Assembly: GCF_004114935.1 (NCBI RefSeq)
Contig: NZ_CP022221.1
Span: forward strand, 1,240,001-1,304,000
Reading direction: 5' to 3'
DNA from: Bradyrhizobium zhanjiangense
Lineage (GTDB): Bacteria > Pseudomonadota > Alphaproteobacteria > Rhizobiales > Xanthobacteraceae
DNA length: 64,000 bases
Shown one piece after another: positions 1 to 8,785 of this stretch. How positions within the stretch are numbered: position 1 is the first letter of the stretch; the number at the start of each line of letters is the position of its first letter. The translations under genes were made by a program, and so were the position numbers. The notes beneath the pieces are model-generated. The model saw nothing but the letters and a program-made list of their open reading frames with translations. It was not told the DNA's origin and made no database searches.

Positions 1-1
1 C

Positions 2-355
2 GTGCTGGCATTTTACGATGCCGCACTAAGGCAGTCGGATTTTGATGCCGCCGCCACCCACTTCGGACCGCGCTACATCCAGCACAATCCGATGATCAAG
101 GACGGCATCGACGGCTTTCGCTCTTTCGTCCATGACCTCAAGAAGCATTTTCTCGAGCTGCGCAGCGACATCAAGCGCGTCTTCGCCGATGGCGATTTCG
201 TCATCCTTCACGTTCACGCGCAGCGCCAACCGAGCGAATTGGGATTGGCGATCGTGGACATCTTCCGGCTCGAGAACGGCAAGATCGTCGAGCATTGGGA
301 CGTGCGCCAGCCCCTCACCGAAGCAACGGCGGCTAACGCCAACGGCATGTTCTAG
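2..355 (+). CDS. NTF2-like/SnoaL-type protein, 5' end cut by window edge
   Basis: About 117 residues are visible. The pattern is that of small alpha+beta-barrel NTF2-like (SnoaL) proteins: an N-terminal helix (FYDAAL), a central YIQHNP...DG motif, and a C-terminal strand pair DIFRLENGKIVEHWD. Family members range from ligand carriers to polyketide cyclases and isomerases, so the substrate cannot be assigned. The frame is open to the window edge and the apparent GTG at position 2 has no visible ribosome site, so the true start probably lies upstream. It precedes an epoxide-hydrolase-like gene by 142 bp on the same strand. Confidence 0.75.
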   Translation: MLAFYDAALRQSDFDAAATHFGPRYIQHNPMIKDGIDGFRSFVHDLKKHFLELRSDIKRVFADGDFVILHVHAQRQPSELGLAIVDIFRLENGKIVEHWDVRQPLTEATAANANGMF

Positions 356-497
356 TCCAGAGCATGTCCGCAAAAGAATGCAGCAGGTTTCCGGAAAGAT
401 CGTGCTCAATCAAGGAGCTGGCGCGCGATGGCGATTCAGCCAAATACCAGCGCGCGTTAGTGGCGAGTTCAGGCAGGAAGATTGAGAGGAGAACTAC

Positions 498-1409
498 GTG
501 GAACAACGCGTTGCCTCATCCAGTATCGGCAAACCGGACAGCCCATCGCTGCAACATGCCACCGCGGATATCGAACCTGGCGTCAGCATCCATTATGTGG
601 TCGCCGGAAGCGGGCCGCGGACGGTTGTGCTGCTGCACGGGTTTCCGCAGACGTGGCGAGCCTGGCGTCACATCATTCCGCGATTGGCCAATGCGGGCTT
701 TCGCGTCATTGCCCCTGACTATCGGGGCGCTGGCAATTCGTCGAAGCCGCTTTCCGGCTACGACAAGCGCACGATGGCCACTGACATCTATCGGCTGCTC
801 TACGAGCACCTGAAGCTGTCGTGCCCGGTGGCGATGGTCGGCCACGATATCGGACTCATGGTGGCCTACGCGTTCGCGCAGACCTATCACGAGGACGTCA
901 CTCATCTCGTCGCAGTCGATGCTCCGCTACCGGGAACGGCGATCTTCGACCAACTGTCCGGCAATTCGCGCAACTGGCAGTTTTCGTTCCACAAAGTCCG
1001 GGACTTGCCCGAGCTACTGGTGTCGGGTCGCGAACGAGAATACTTGCAATGGTTCTTCAACTTCCGGATATCGAATCCGGCAGCCATCACCGAAGCGGAT
1101 TTCCGGGATTATCTGACGGCCTACACGGCGCCGGGCGCCATGCGCGCGGCGTTCGAACTCTATCGATCGTTTGACCAGGATTCGAAAGACAATCGCGATC
1201 TTCTCGCCAGCAAGGGCAAGCTGAGAATTCCGGTGCTGGTTGCGGTCGGCGCGACGAGCCCGACCGCCTCCCCTGTGCGCGGCATGATGGAGGAGGTCAG
1301 CATCGATCCGAGGGTCCTCCCGCTCCCCGGTGCAGGCCATTGGATCGCCGAGGAGAATCCTGAAGGCTTTGCAGCCGGATTGATTGATTTCATGGGGCCG
1401 CACCGTTGA
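498..1409 (+). CDS. alpha/beta hydrolase, epoxide hydrolase / dehalogenase type
   Basis: A 303-residue alpha/beta-hydrolase fold. Residues 47-50 (HGFP) form the oxyanion-hole loop. The nucleophile elbow is VGHDIG with Asp117, an aspartate rather than serine, as in soluble epoxide hydrolases and haloalkane dehalogenases. His281 in GAGHW is the likely catalytic base. The cap domain lies around residues 140-230. Cytosolic hydrolysis of an epoxide or halide is expected from the family; the substrate is unknown. The GTG start is chosen because an AGAGGAG ribosome site lies about 7 bp upstream. It ends convergently with the dctM gene. Confidence 0.85.
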   Translation: MEQRVASSSIGKPDSPSLQHATADIEPGVSIHYVVAGSGPRTVVLLHGFPQTWRAWRHIIPRLANAGFRVIAPDYRGAGNSSKPLSGYDKRTMATDIYRLLYEHLKLSCPVAMVGHDIGLMVAYAFAQTYHEDVTHLVAVDAPLPGTAIFDQLSGNSRNWQFSFHKVRDLPELLVSGREREYLQWFFNFRISNPAAITEADFRDYLTAYTAPGAMRAAFELYRSFDQDSKDNRDLLASKGKLRIPVLVAVGATSPTASPVRGMMEEVSIDPRVLPLPGAGHWIAEENPEGFAAGLIDFMGPHR

Positions 1410-1432
1410 GCAACGCTCTCGCTCGTTGCTCA
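1407..1432. terminator. hairpin between convergent genes
   Basis: TGAGCAACG (1407-1415) pairs perfectly with CGTTGCTCA (1424-1432) over an 8-nt loop. The left arm includes the stop codon of the hydrolase gene. The hairpin sits between convergent genes, so it may end transcription or protect mRNA 3' ends. There is no T-run, so intrinsic termination is uncertain. Confidence 0.4.
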
Positions 1433-1473
1433 GGGAGCGCGCCTCTCGGGCGCCCGGTGCGCCCCGCTGCGCC

Positions 1474-3222
1474 TCAACTCGCGTACAGATAGTTCGGCAG
1501 CCACAGCGTCATGCCGGGCCAGAGATACATGATCACCATGCACAGGATCACGATCAGCATGTAGGGCATCATGCCGGCGAAGATCTGGTTCAGCGTAACG
1601 TGCTTCGGGGCGACGCCCTTGAGATAGAACGCCGACATCGCGACCGGCGGCGACAGGAACGCGGCCTGCAAGTTCACGAACACCAGCGTGCCCCAAAGGA
1701 TCGGATCGATGTTGAAGTGCTTCAGCATCGGCAGGAAGATCGGCACGAAGATGATGATAATCTCGGTCCATTCGAGCGGCCAGCCCAGCACGAAGATGAT
1801 CGCCTGCGACAAGATCATGAACTGCACGGACGTCATGTTGAGCGACAGCACCCAGCTTTCCAGCAGCGCCTGACCGCCGAGAATGGCGAATACCGCCGAG
1901 AACAGCGCCGAGCCGACGAACAGCCAGCACACCATCGCGGTCGTCTTTGCGGTCAGGAACACTGCTTCCTTGGTGCGCTTCCAGTCGAGCGTCCGGGCGT
2001 GGATAGCGAGGATGAAGGCGCCGGCGGCGCCGACTCCGGCGGACTCGGTCGCGGTCGTGATGCCGAACAGGATCACCCCCAGCACCACGACGGTGAGGAT
2101 GCCGAGCGGCATCACCGACGACGTCAAGAGCTTCAACACTTCGAAGCGCTCGCCGTCCATACGCAAGTAGGAGCGCGCCGTCCACGCTGCCAGCACGGCG
2201 GCTGATAGCGCGAACCAGATGTAGAATTGGGTGTCCGGTCCCTTTTCGGCGGGCGACAGCTCCCTCGGTTCGACCGGGCTGCCGAGCTGCTGCAGGCCCT
2301 CGACGGCTTCGCTCGCGGCGCCGGCCTGCTGGTGGATCACGACGTACCACCAGACCGTGCCGAGCGCGGCTGCGGTCATCAGGAACGGCACCAGCGAAAT
2401 GACGAAGTTCTGCACGATCGCGCCATAGCCCATCGGCTTGCCGTCGATCTGGAGCATCTTCGCCTTTGCGGGCGAGAGCAGCGCCTTGAACAGGCCGACG
2501 AACAGGTTCGGCGAATACAGCGTCGCGAAATTCCTGATCCATTCCGGCACCTTGACGCGGGTCTGTTCCTCCGGCAGCGCCGGGGCGATCTTGGGGTTGA
2601 TCATCGCCCAGGCCACGATATAGACGAGGTAGAGGAAGGCCAGGAAGAAGCCGGGAAGCATCGCCGCCGCATAGAGCTTGACCACGGACTGGCCGGCGAC
2701 CGCGGCATAGACGATGATCATCACCGAAGGCGGGATCAAGATGCCGAGCGTGCCGCCCGCGGTGATGACGCCGGAGGCGAGCTTCACGTCATAACCGGCG
2801 CGCAGCATCGGGTTGAAGGCGATCACGCCCATCAGCACCACCACCGCGCCGACGAGCCCGGAGGCGATGCCCCAGAACGTGCACACGATCAGGGTCGTGA
2901 CCGCGAGCGAGGCGGGCAGGCGGCGGAAGGCGAGCTGGATCGAATAGAACATCTTGTCGACCAGCGCGCCGCGCTCCATCACGTAGCCCATCAGCACGAA
3001 CAACGGGATGGAGATCAGCACGTCGTTGGTCATCGCGCCGTAGCTGCGCTGGACCATCAGCTCGAAGACCTTGTTGTGCGTCCAGTTCTGCGACGGGTCG
3101 TAGAAGGCGATGAAGCCGAAGAACATGCCAAGGCCCATCAGAGTGAAGGCCGTGGCGAAGCCCATCATGATGACGACGACGATGAGCGTCAGCATCAACA
3201 GGCCGAGTGCCGGATCGCTCAT
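1474..3222 (-). CDS. dctM: TRAP transporter large permease (DctM), long variant
   Basis: A 582-residue integral membrane protein with many hydrophobic segments. It is the large, ion-coupled translocating subunit of a tripartite TRAP importer. Family motifs include LGILIPPS in the N-terminal half and a second half that runs from about residue 360 (GILTVVVLGVILFGI...TESAGVGA). Typical DctM proteins are about 430 residues. Here about 130-150 extra residues, with at least two added hydrophobic stretches, lie around residues 200-350 between the two halves. The start overlaps the dctQ stop as ATGA, so translational coupling is likely. The substrate is an organic acid by family, not identified. Confidence 0.92.
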   Translation of the reverse strand: MSDPALGLLMLTLIVVVIMMGFATAFTLMGLGMFFGFIAFYDPSQNWTHNKVFELMVQRSYGAMTNDVLISIPLFVLMGYVMERGALVDKMFYSIQLAFRRLPASLAVTTLIVCTFWGIASGLVGAVVVLMGVIAFNPMLRAGYDVKLASGVITAGGTLGILIPPSVMIIVYAAVAGQSVVKLYAAAMLPGFFLAFLYLVYIVAWAMINPKIAPALPEEQTRVKVPEWIRNFATLYSPNLFVGLFKALLSPAKAKMLQIDGKPMGYGAIVQNFVISLVPFLMTAAALGTVWWYVVIHQQAGAASEAVEGLQQLGSPVEPRELSPAEKGPDTQFYIWFALSAAVLAAWTARSYLRMDGERFEVLKLLTSSVMPLGILTVVVLGVILFGITTATESAGVGAAGAFILAIHARTLDWKRTKEAVFLTAKTTAMVCWLFVGSALFSAVFAILGGQALLESWVLSLNMTSVQFMILSQAIIFVLGWPLEWTEIIIIFVPIFLPMLKHFNIDPILWGTLVFVNLQAAFLSPPVAMSAFYLKGVAPKHVTLNQIFAGMMPYMLIVILCMVIMYLWPGMTLWLPNYLYAS

Positions 3223-3887
3223 GTGTTCAGGTCCCCGCCCATGCCGCGCTGCCGCGCCATTTCATCGATGCGCTGCGCGCCCTCGATGGCGAGCTTGCGT
3301 GATTCCTCGTCCACGAATTCAGAGTGCGCGAGCTGCTCCTCGATGACGTCGGTCTCGGCGACGTCGGCAAGTCGGCTCGGCCATTCGCCGGTCTTCAGGC
3401 ACACGATGCAGCGGATGATCTCGGCGATCCCCTGCAGCATGATCAGCGCGCCCGCGATCGGGATGACGGTCTTGAAATGGTAGACCGGCGGCCCCTCGGC
3501 CGTGACGTTGGAATGCTCGTTGATGGCCCAGGAATCCGCGGCGTAGAAGTAGCCGGCATAGATCAGCGCGGCGATGCCCGGGATGAAGAACACGAAGTAG
3601 AGAACGAGGTCGAGCGCGGCCTGCGTGCGCGGACGCATCGAGGAGTACAGGAAGTCACCGCGGACATGGGCGTTCTGCGCCAGCGTATAGGCGCCGGCCA
3701 GCATGAACAGCGACCCGTACATCATGTTCTCGGCGTCGAAGATCCACGCCGTCGGCATGTTCACGGCGTAGCGCTTGAACACTTCGATGCAGACCACGCT
3801 CATCAGCAGGATCATCAGCCAGGCTGTCGCCTTGCCGACCCAGGTGGAGATGCCGTCGATCGTGTGCAGTAAGCGCCGTACACTCAT
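3219..3887 (-). CDS. dctQ: TRAP transporter small permease (DctQ)
   Basis: A four-helix membrane protein of about 222 residues from the chosen start. Hydrophobic segments run near residues 20-40, 55-78, 95-118 and 145-165, with a hydrophilic C-terminal tail rich in Glu and Arg. It pairs with DctM to form the membrane part of the TRAP importer. The start at 3887 (MSVRRLLHTIDG) fits where the conserved helix begins; an in-frame ATG at 3935 would add 16 residues that overlap a spacer hairpin region. Neither has a strong ribosome site. It shares 4 bp with dctM and follows dctP after a 95-bp spacer. Confidence 0.88.
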   Translation of the reverse strand: MSVRRLLHTIDGISTWVGKATAWLMILLMSVVCIEVFKRYAVNMPTAWIFDAENMMYGSLFMLAGAYTLAQNAHVRGDFLYSSMRPRTQAALDLVLYFVFFIPGIAALIYAGYFYAADSWAINEHSNVTAEGPPVYHFKTVIPIAGALIMLQGIAEIIRCIVCLKTGEWPSRLADVAETDVIEEQLAHSEFVDEESRKLAIEGAQRIDEMARQRGMGGDLNT

Positions 3888-3928
3888 GTGATAAGGTTCG
3901 GCATTAAATATGACCCCCAATATAGCAC

Positions 3929-3964
3929 AAGGCACCGTCCGGCGGGTGGTCCGGACGGCGCCTT
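3929..3964 (-). terminator. stem-loop between dctP and dctQ
   Basis: Arms of 14 bp (3929-3942 and 3951-3964) pair with one mismatch around an 8-nt loop, on the transcript between the binding-protein gene and the permease genes. In binding-protein operons such hairpins commonly attenuate read-through or shield the upstream mRNA, giving more binding protein than permease. No T-run follows on the transcribed strand, so partial attenuation or mRNA stabilisation is more likely than full termination. Confidence 0.5.
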
Positions 3965-3982
3965 GCCGGCTTTATTTCGTCA

Positions 3983-5122
3983 TCAGATCTTCTTGGCCGC
4001 GGCGTTCGGCCCGAAATAATGATCGTAGGCCATGCGGCGGTTCACCACGGTATCCTGCTCCCACTGCGTGGCACGCTTGGCGAATTCGATCTGCGACTGC
4101 ACGATCTCCTTGAACAACGGGTTCTCCGCCGCCTTCTTCTTCGCCACGTCGTCATAGATCTCGAGTTGCCGCTTCAGGATGGCGTCGGGGGTCTTGTAGA
4201 ACTTGACGTTGTCCTTGGTCTGCAGCTCGACATAGTCCTTGGAGTAGCGGTCGATCGCCTTCCACGACATGTCGGCCGAAGCCGCGTCCACCGCATTGGC
4301 GATGATCGCCTTCATCTTGTCCGGCAGCGCGTTGTACTTGTCCTTGTTGAACATGATCTCAAGCTGTTCGGCGTTCTGGTGGAAGCTCTGCAGCATGCAG
4401 ACCTTCGAGACGTCGGGGAAGCCGAGCACGCGGTCGGAGGTAGCGTTGTTGAACTCGGCCGCGTCCAGGAGGCCGCGGTCCATGGCAGCTACGATTTCGC
4501 CGCCGGGCAGCGCGTTGACGGCTGCACCCATTCCCGAATACACGTCGATCGAGATGCCGACGGTGCGGAATTTCAGGCCCTTGACGTCCTCGACCTTTGC
4601 GACCGGCTTCTTGAACCAGCCGAAGGGCTGGGTCGGCATCGGACCGTAGGGGAACGAGACGACGTTGGCGTTAATCGACGCGTAGAGCTTTTCCAGGAGC
4701 TCCTTGCCGCCGCCATAGCGGTGCCAGGCCAGCAGCATGTTGGCGTCCATCGCAAAGCCCGGTCCCGAGCCCCAGAGCGCCAGCGCGGTCTGCTTGCCGT
4801 AGTGATAGACCAGCACGCCATGGCCGCCGTCGAGCACGCCCTTGGACACGGCATCGAGCAGGCCGAAGGCGGGCACGACAGCGCCTGCCGGCAGCACTTC
4901 GATCTTGAGATCGCCGCCGGTCATGTCGTTGACCTTCTTGGCGTAGTCGAGGGCGTATTCGTGGAAAATGTCCTTTGACGGCCAGGTGCTTTGCCAGCGC
5001 ATGCTGATCGGCCCCTGGGCGCTGACGACGCTCGGCGCGGCTACCGTCGCGGCGGCCCCCGCAGCAGCGACCTTGAGAAAGCTGCGGCGACTCGAAGTGC
5101 TGCCCTTCTTTGATTTGGTCAT
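3983..5122 (-). CDS. dctP: TRAP transporter substrate-binding protein (DctP), Tat-exported
   Basis: A 379-residue periplasmic solute receptor. A Tat-type leader carries SRRSFLK near residues 10-16, followed by an Ala-rich core and a likely cleavage after VVSAQ. The mature part shows the DctP fold: PAGAVVPAFGLLDAV early, a GLKFRTVG segment in the middle, and AAMDRGLLDAAEF in the long helix region. It captures an organic acid and hands it to DctQM. The ATG at 5122 is preferred over 5191 because GGGGAGGAGG sits just upstream. It is the first gene of the operon, consistent with high expression of the receptor. Confidence 0.92.
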   Translation of the reverse strand: MTKSKKGSTSSRRSFLKVAAAGAAATVAAPSVVSAQGPISMRWQSTWPSKDIFHEYALDYAKKVNDMTGGDLKIEVLPAGAVVPAFGLLDAVSKGVLDGGHGVLVYHYGKQTALALWGSGPGFAMDANMLLAWHRYGGGKELLEKLYASINANVVSFPYGPMPTQPFGWFKKPVAKVEDVKGLKFRTVGISIDVYSGMGAAVNALPGGEIVAAMDRGLLDAAEFNNATSDRVLGFPDVSKVCMLQSFHQNAEQLEIMFNKDKYNALPDKMKAIIANAVDAASADMSWKAIDRYSKDYVELQTKDNVKFYKTPDAILKRQLEIYDDVAKKKAAENPLFKEIVQSQIEFAKRATQWEQDTVVNRRMAYDHYFGPNAAAKKI

Positions 5123-5399
5123 GGTTGCCTCCTCCCCTTTGGAAATAGCGATCCCTTGCGGATCGGCTGCTTTTTTATTGGAACAAGTCAAAGTCTTGCG
5201 CAGGGGTTTGGCAAGAATGTTCGGAATGATGCGACGCTACGACGCGGACTGCGGTGATGACGCGCCGCAGCGCTCGCCGCCGAGCGCGGCGAAGCCGAAC
5301 TGCGGTGAACAGTGCGCTCAATGCACGCTCAAGAGCACTCCGCGCCCGCGGGGGGCTGCGGGCGATCCGACGAAGGTTCGGAATCGAGCCGGCCTTGCC

Positions 5400-5822
5400 T
5401 CAATGATGATGGGCCGACACGCTCTTGACGCATTGCGTCAACAGATCAGGGGTGGCGGATTGGCCGATATCACCGAGACTGATCATGCCGACCATCCGCT
5501 TGCTCTTGTTGATCACGGGTAGCCTGCGGATTTTCAGCGTCTCCATGTGATGCACGGCTTTCGCCAGATCATCGTCTTCCCGGCAGCAATGGATACCTTC
5601 GGTCATCACGTCCCGCGCCGTCATGCGCGCGGCGTTGAAGTCCCTGCTCGCAAGACCTTTGCAGACAATGTCGCGATCGGTCACCATCCCGACCAAATGG
5701 TCGCCTTCGCCGATCGGAATGCAGCCGATGTCGTGCCCTTGCATCAACTTCGCGATCTCGATGATCGGGGTGTCGGGGCTGACCCAATCGACGCCCTTGT
5801 GCATCACGTCTTTGACTTTCAT
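5400..5822 (-). CDS. CBS-domain pair protein
   Basis: A 140-residue stand-alone Bateman module. CBS1 spans about residues 8-60 (VSPDTPIIEIAKLM...GMVTDRDI) and CBS2 about residues 72-128 (CREDDDLAKAVHHM...VGMISLGDI). Such modules bind adenosine nucleotides and act as energy or stress sensors; the partner is unknown. A strong GGAGG site precedes the ATG by about 7 nt. A His-rich C-terminus (SAHHH) is visible. It is monocistronic, on the same strand as the TRAP operon but downstream of the next gene's 3' end. Confidence 0.88.
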   Translation of the reverse strand: MKVKDVMHKGVDWVSPDTPIIEIAKLMQGHDIGCIPIGEGDHLVGMVTDRDIVCKGLASRDFNAARMTARDVMTEGIHCCREDDDLAKAVHHMETLKIRRLPVINKSKRMVGMISLGDIGQSATPDLLTQCVKSVSAHHH

Positions 5823-5936
5823 GGAGGACCTCCGTTGCGAACGCAGCCCCCGCTGAATTGACTATACATCGAACCGGGCGCGGCCGCACGCACGCCGTGA
5901 CGGTGCGTACCGGGATCATCTCGCCGCCATGTCGCG

Positions 5937-6407
5937 TCAGTCATGCATGCTGAAGCGTCCATGCGGTGCACTGGCCGTCAGGCGCTCGAACTGCGCATGG
6001 GTGAGCTGGAGCAACGTCTCGTGATCGCCGGCTTCGATATAGACCTCGGGCTGGGCCCGGATGCTGTCATCGACGATGAGATCGAGCCCGTAGCACCGGC
6101 CGACCGCCGGAATGGCTCCGTGCGCGCAGTCCATGAACAGCTGGTTGATCTCGGTTTCGTTGGCCATGGCGAGATCCTCGCCAAGCCTCTCCTTCAAGTC
6201 CGGCAGGTTGAGATGGTGCGATGCCGGCACGACCGCGAGCATATAGCCGCCGTCGTGCCGCAGCACGACGGCCTTGGCGAGGCGATCGCCAGAGACGTGG
6301 CAAGCCTGCGCCGTGCGCGTGGATGACATGGTGAGATCGTGCGGGATCTCGGCATACTGGATGTTCTCGGCAGCCAGATACCGATGCAGTGTGGGGGCGA
6401 TGGACAT
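5937..6407 (-). CDS. YbaK/ProX-type aminoacyl-tRNA deacylase
   Basis: A 156-residue protein of the YbaK/EbsC editing fold, which hydrolyses mischarged tRNA in trans (Cys-tRNAPro or Ala-tRNAPro in known members). Visible family features are the AKAVVLR strand bearing the conserved lysine, followed by LAVVPASHHLNL, and the AIPAVGRCYGLDLIVDDSI loop. The substrate specificity cannot be read from sequence alone. The start MSIAPTLHRYL at 6407 has AAAGGCGAAG upstream; a longer in-frame start at 6440 is less likely. The gene stands alone. Confidence 0.85.
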   Translation of the reverse strand: MSIAPTLHRYLAAENIQYAEIPHDLTMSSTRTAQACHVSGDRLAKAVVLRHDGGYMLAVVPASHHLNLPDLKERLGEDLAMANETEINQLFMDCAHGAIPAVGRCYGLDLIVDDSIRAQPEVYIEAGDHETLLQLTHAQFERLTASAPHGRFSMHD

Positions 6408-7045
6408 GGCTTCGCCTTTCGGATGGATACAACCATCCACCGTGAGGCTGCCCCCGCCGCACGATGGGCGGCTGCGTGATTGCCGGCCTTCAGCATAGGC
6501 CTTGCCCTCGAATCCCGCAACTGAGTCGGACGTTTGGAGCGCGCCGCGCTCACCTGATCCGTGATCTTAGGCGCGGCGGCCGCAACGCACGCGCTAGGCT
6601 AGCGCTATCCATGCACGCCGCCGCTGCACGGACTTTTTGCCAGGGACGGTTCGGTGTGATGGCAAGACGAGGCCAATCCCGCCTTCATGGAAAGCACTCG
6701 CAGTCGCTGCGGCCATGAGCGGGAAGGCGGCTGGTTGGAATTATATAGATATTTCAATCGTATGGGAGTTCGCAGCTTTATTTTAAATGGGGCTCCATTC
6801 CCCTGATTTCGGACGTCCTGAAAGCCCGGCTGCTCTGCCGCGTCCGTTCGCTGTACGCGCCCGGCTGCCGCTGATATGCTCTTGGCCATAGGGACAGTGA
6901 ATGGCAGCTGGCCACAGACTTTCCCGCGATGCCGGCCTTCTGATCGGACTCGATCCCGCTCGCGCTTTTTCGCATTGCCTCGACATAACGCTGAACAAAA
7001 TCCTCTACGGCTGCCGCGTTCCCCGCTCACATTGGGAGATGTGCC
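6408..7045. other. intergenic region with no supported gene
   Basis: This 638-bp gap lies between the divergent deacylase and DUF1326 genes. It includes an AT-rich patch near 6738-6785, unusual for the window, that could hold promoter elements. Short open frames exist in several frames but none has a ribosome site, signal sequence or recognisable family. I see no RNA gene. The last 60 bp contain the GGGAGATG ribosome site of the DUF1326 gene. Confidence 0.5.
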
Positions 7046-7678
7046 ATGGCTGCACCGGACTGGCGTCTCGAAGGCGAATGGATGAAGAATTGCAACTGCG
7101 CGTTTGGCTGCCCCTGCGATTTCAATGCTCCCCCCACCCACGGATACTGCAAGGGCATGGTCGGCATGCGGATCACCGCGGGACATTTTGAGGGCGTCAA
7201 GCTTGATGGCCTCTGTTTCGCCGTGGTCGTAGATTTCCCCGGCGCGCTGCATGAAGGCAACGGCAAGATGCAGCCCATCGTCGACGTGCGCGCCACACCG
7301 GAGCAACGGCAGGCGCTGTTCAACATTCTGTCGGGCAAGCATTCGGCCGAGGGCACGCTATTCCACATCTTCAGCCTGATCGTGACCACCATTCACGATC
7401 CGATTTTTGCACCCTTCGAATTTTCCTTCGACAAGGACGGACGCGTCGCAAAACTCGTCGTCACGGGCGTGCTCGAAACCGACGTCGAGCCGATCAAGAA
7501 TCCGGTGACGGGTCAGCCGCACCGCATCCAGGTGGTGATGCCCGAGGGGTTCGAGCACAGGGCTGCCGAGGTCGCGTCCGCAAACATCCGCTCGACCGGT
7601 GCGATCCCGTTCGAGACCAAGGGCACGCACAGCTCGCTCGCCAATGTCGTGCAGACGCCCGAGGGCGTTGCGGCATGA
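7046..7678 (+). CDS. DUF1326-family protein
   Basis: A 210-residue soluble protein. The N-terminus carries a cysteine cluster (CNCAFGCPC, residues 17-25) followed by a single Cys near residue 35, which resembles a metal or redox site. The rest alternates strands and short helices (GLCFAVVVDFPGALHEG; HIFSLIVTTIHDPIFAPFEF). The family function is unestablished. GGGAGATGTGCC precedes the ATG. It lies 78 bp before a DUF2182 membrane protein on the same strand, a pairing I recall from other proteobacteria, so the two probably form one unit. A role in metal handling is inference only. Confidence 0.85.
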   Translation: MAAPDWRLEGEWMKNCNCAFGCPCDFNAPPTHGYCKGMVGMRITAGHFEGVKLDGLCFAVVVDFPGALHEGNGKMQPIVDVRATPEQRQALFNILSGKHSAEGTLFHIFSLIVTTIHDPIFAPFEFSFDKDGRVAKLVVTGVLETDVEPIKNPVTGQPHRIQVVMPEGFEHRAAEVASANIRSTGAIPFETKGTHSSLANVVQTPEGVAA

Positions 7679-7756
7679 TGCGGCGCTGACATCGAGACAA
7701 GATTTCGGTGTCAGCTCCTCATCACTATCCTGGGCAAGTCCACGCAGGGGCGCTTG

Positions 7757-8521
7757 ATGCTGGAACACCTGCTCCACCGCGACCGGCTGATCGTCGCGAT
7801 CGGGACCGCCGCAGTGGTAGCACTCGCCTGGGCCTATCTCGCCAGCGGCGCCGGCATGGACACCGAGATGATGGCCGACATGCCGGACATGGCGCCGATG
7901 CCGTGGACGCCGCTCTATGCCGCGCTGTTGTTCGTGATGTGGTGGGTGATGATGATCGCGATGATGGCGGCGAGCGCGGCGCCGACCGTTCTTTTGTATG
8001 CGACCGTCAAGCGCAAGCAGGAGACTGCGTCCCGGGCGGCAATCGATGCCTGGATCTTTCTCGCCGGCTATCTCGTGACATGGGCCGCGTTCAGTGTCGT
8101 CGCGGTCCTGGCGCAATGGGCGCTCGAATATTTCGGGTTGTTGTCGATGGCGATGGCCAGCACCAGCGCGGTTTTGGGCGGCATCATCCTGCTTGCCGCC
8201 GGCCTCTATCAGTTCACGCCGCTCAAACATGCCTGCCTCCGCTACTGCGAGAGCCCGCTGCTGTTTCTCAGCCGGCATTGGCGGCCCGGCACGCGCGGAG
8301 CATTCCGGATGGGACTTCGCCATGGCAGCTACTGCGTCGGCTGCTGCTGGTTTCTGATGGTGTTGCTGTTCGTCGGCGGCGTGATGAATCTGGCCTGGAT
8401 CATCGGCATCGCGCTCTATGTCGCCGCCGAGAAGCTGCTGCCGTTCGGCCAACGATTGAGTCATGCCGCAGGCGCGATCCTCATCCTGTCCGGCACGATC
8501 GTTCTTGCGCGCGCGATCTGA
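7757..8521 (+). CDS. DUF2182 integral membrane protein, Met/Cys-rich
   Basis: A 254-residue protein with about seven hydrophobic segments. A Met-rich loop (MDTEMMADMPDMAPMPW) follows helix 1, then FVMWWVMMIAMMAASAAP in helix 2. Later come HACLRYC and HGSYCVGCCW, giving His/Cys/Met side chains in or near the membrane. DUF2182 is described as a predicted metal-binding membrane family without established function. The ATG at 7757 has AGGGGCG upstream; a TTG one codon earlier is possible. It is likely co-expressed with the upstream DUF1326 gene. Confidence 0.85.
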   Translation: MLEHLLHRDRLIVAIGTAAVVALAWAYLASGAGMDTEMMADMPDMAPMPWTPLYAALLFVMWWVMMIAMMAASAAPTVLLYATVKRKQETASRAAIDAWIFLAGYLVTWAAFSVVAVLAQWALEYFGLLSMAMASTSAVLGGIILLAAGLYQFTPLKHACLRYCESPLLFLSRHWRPGTRGAFRMGLRHGSYCVGCCWFLMVLLFVGGVMNLAWIIGIALYVAAEKLLPFGQRLSHAAGAILILSGTIVLARAI

Positions 8522-8785
8522 GCGGCCGGTACAGACGACCATCGCCCTGCCAATACCGCGTGGTTGCTCAAAAACAGCCGACATCCGTGGTCATACGGAT
8601 GTTGTAAGCTAAAGAATTGAGCATTATCCAAACAGAAACTTAAGGCTGTCCCGCCTAGCTTCGGGCTATGAACAGCACCCGCGCCACTTTCGGCCGCGGC
8701 GGTCTCAATCGAGGCGGAGACAGGCGATGCCATCACTGGCGGCGAGCGCGGTTCTGCCCTGGCGGCTGAGGCGAGGGCGCGTGTC

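Noticed and set aside
2227..3483. A 418-residue open frame antisense to dctM and dctQ
   Set aside because: It mirrors the GC-rich coding strand, is rich in Arg/His/Asp without any domain, and overlaps two clearly real TRAP permease genes.
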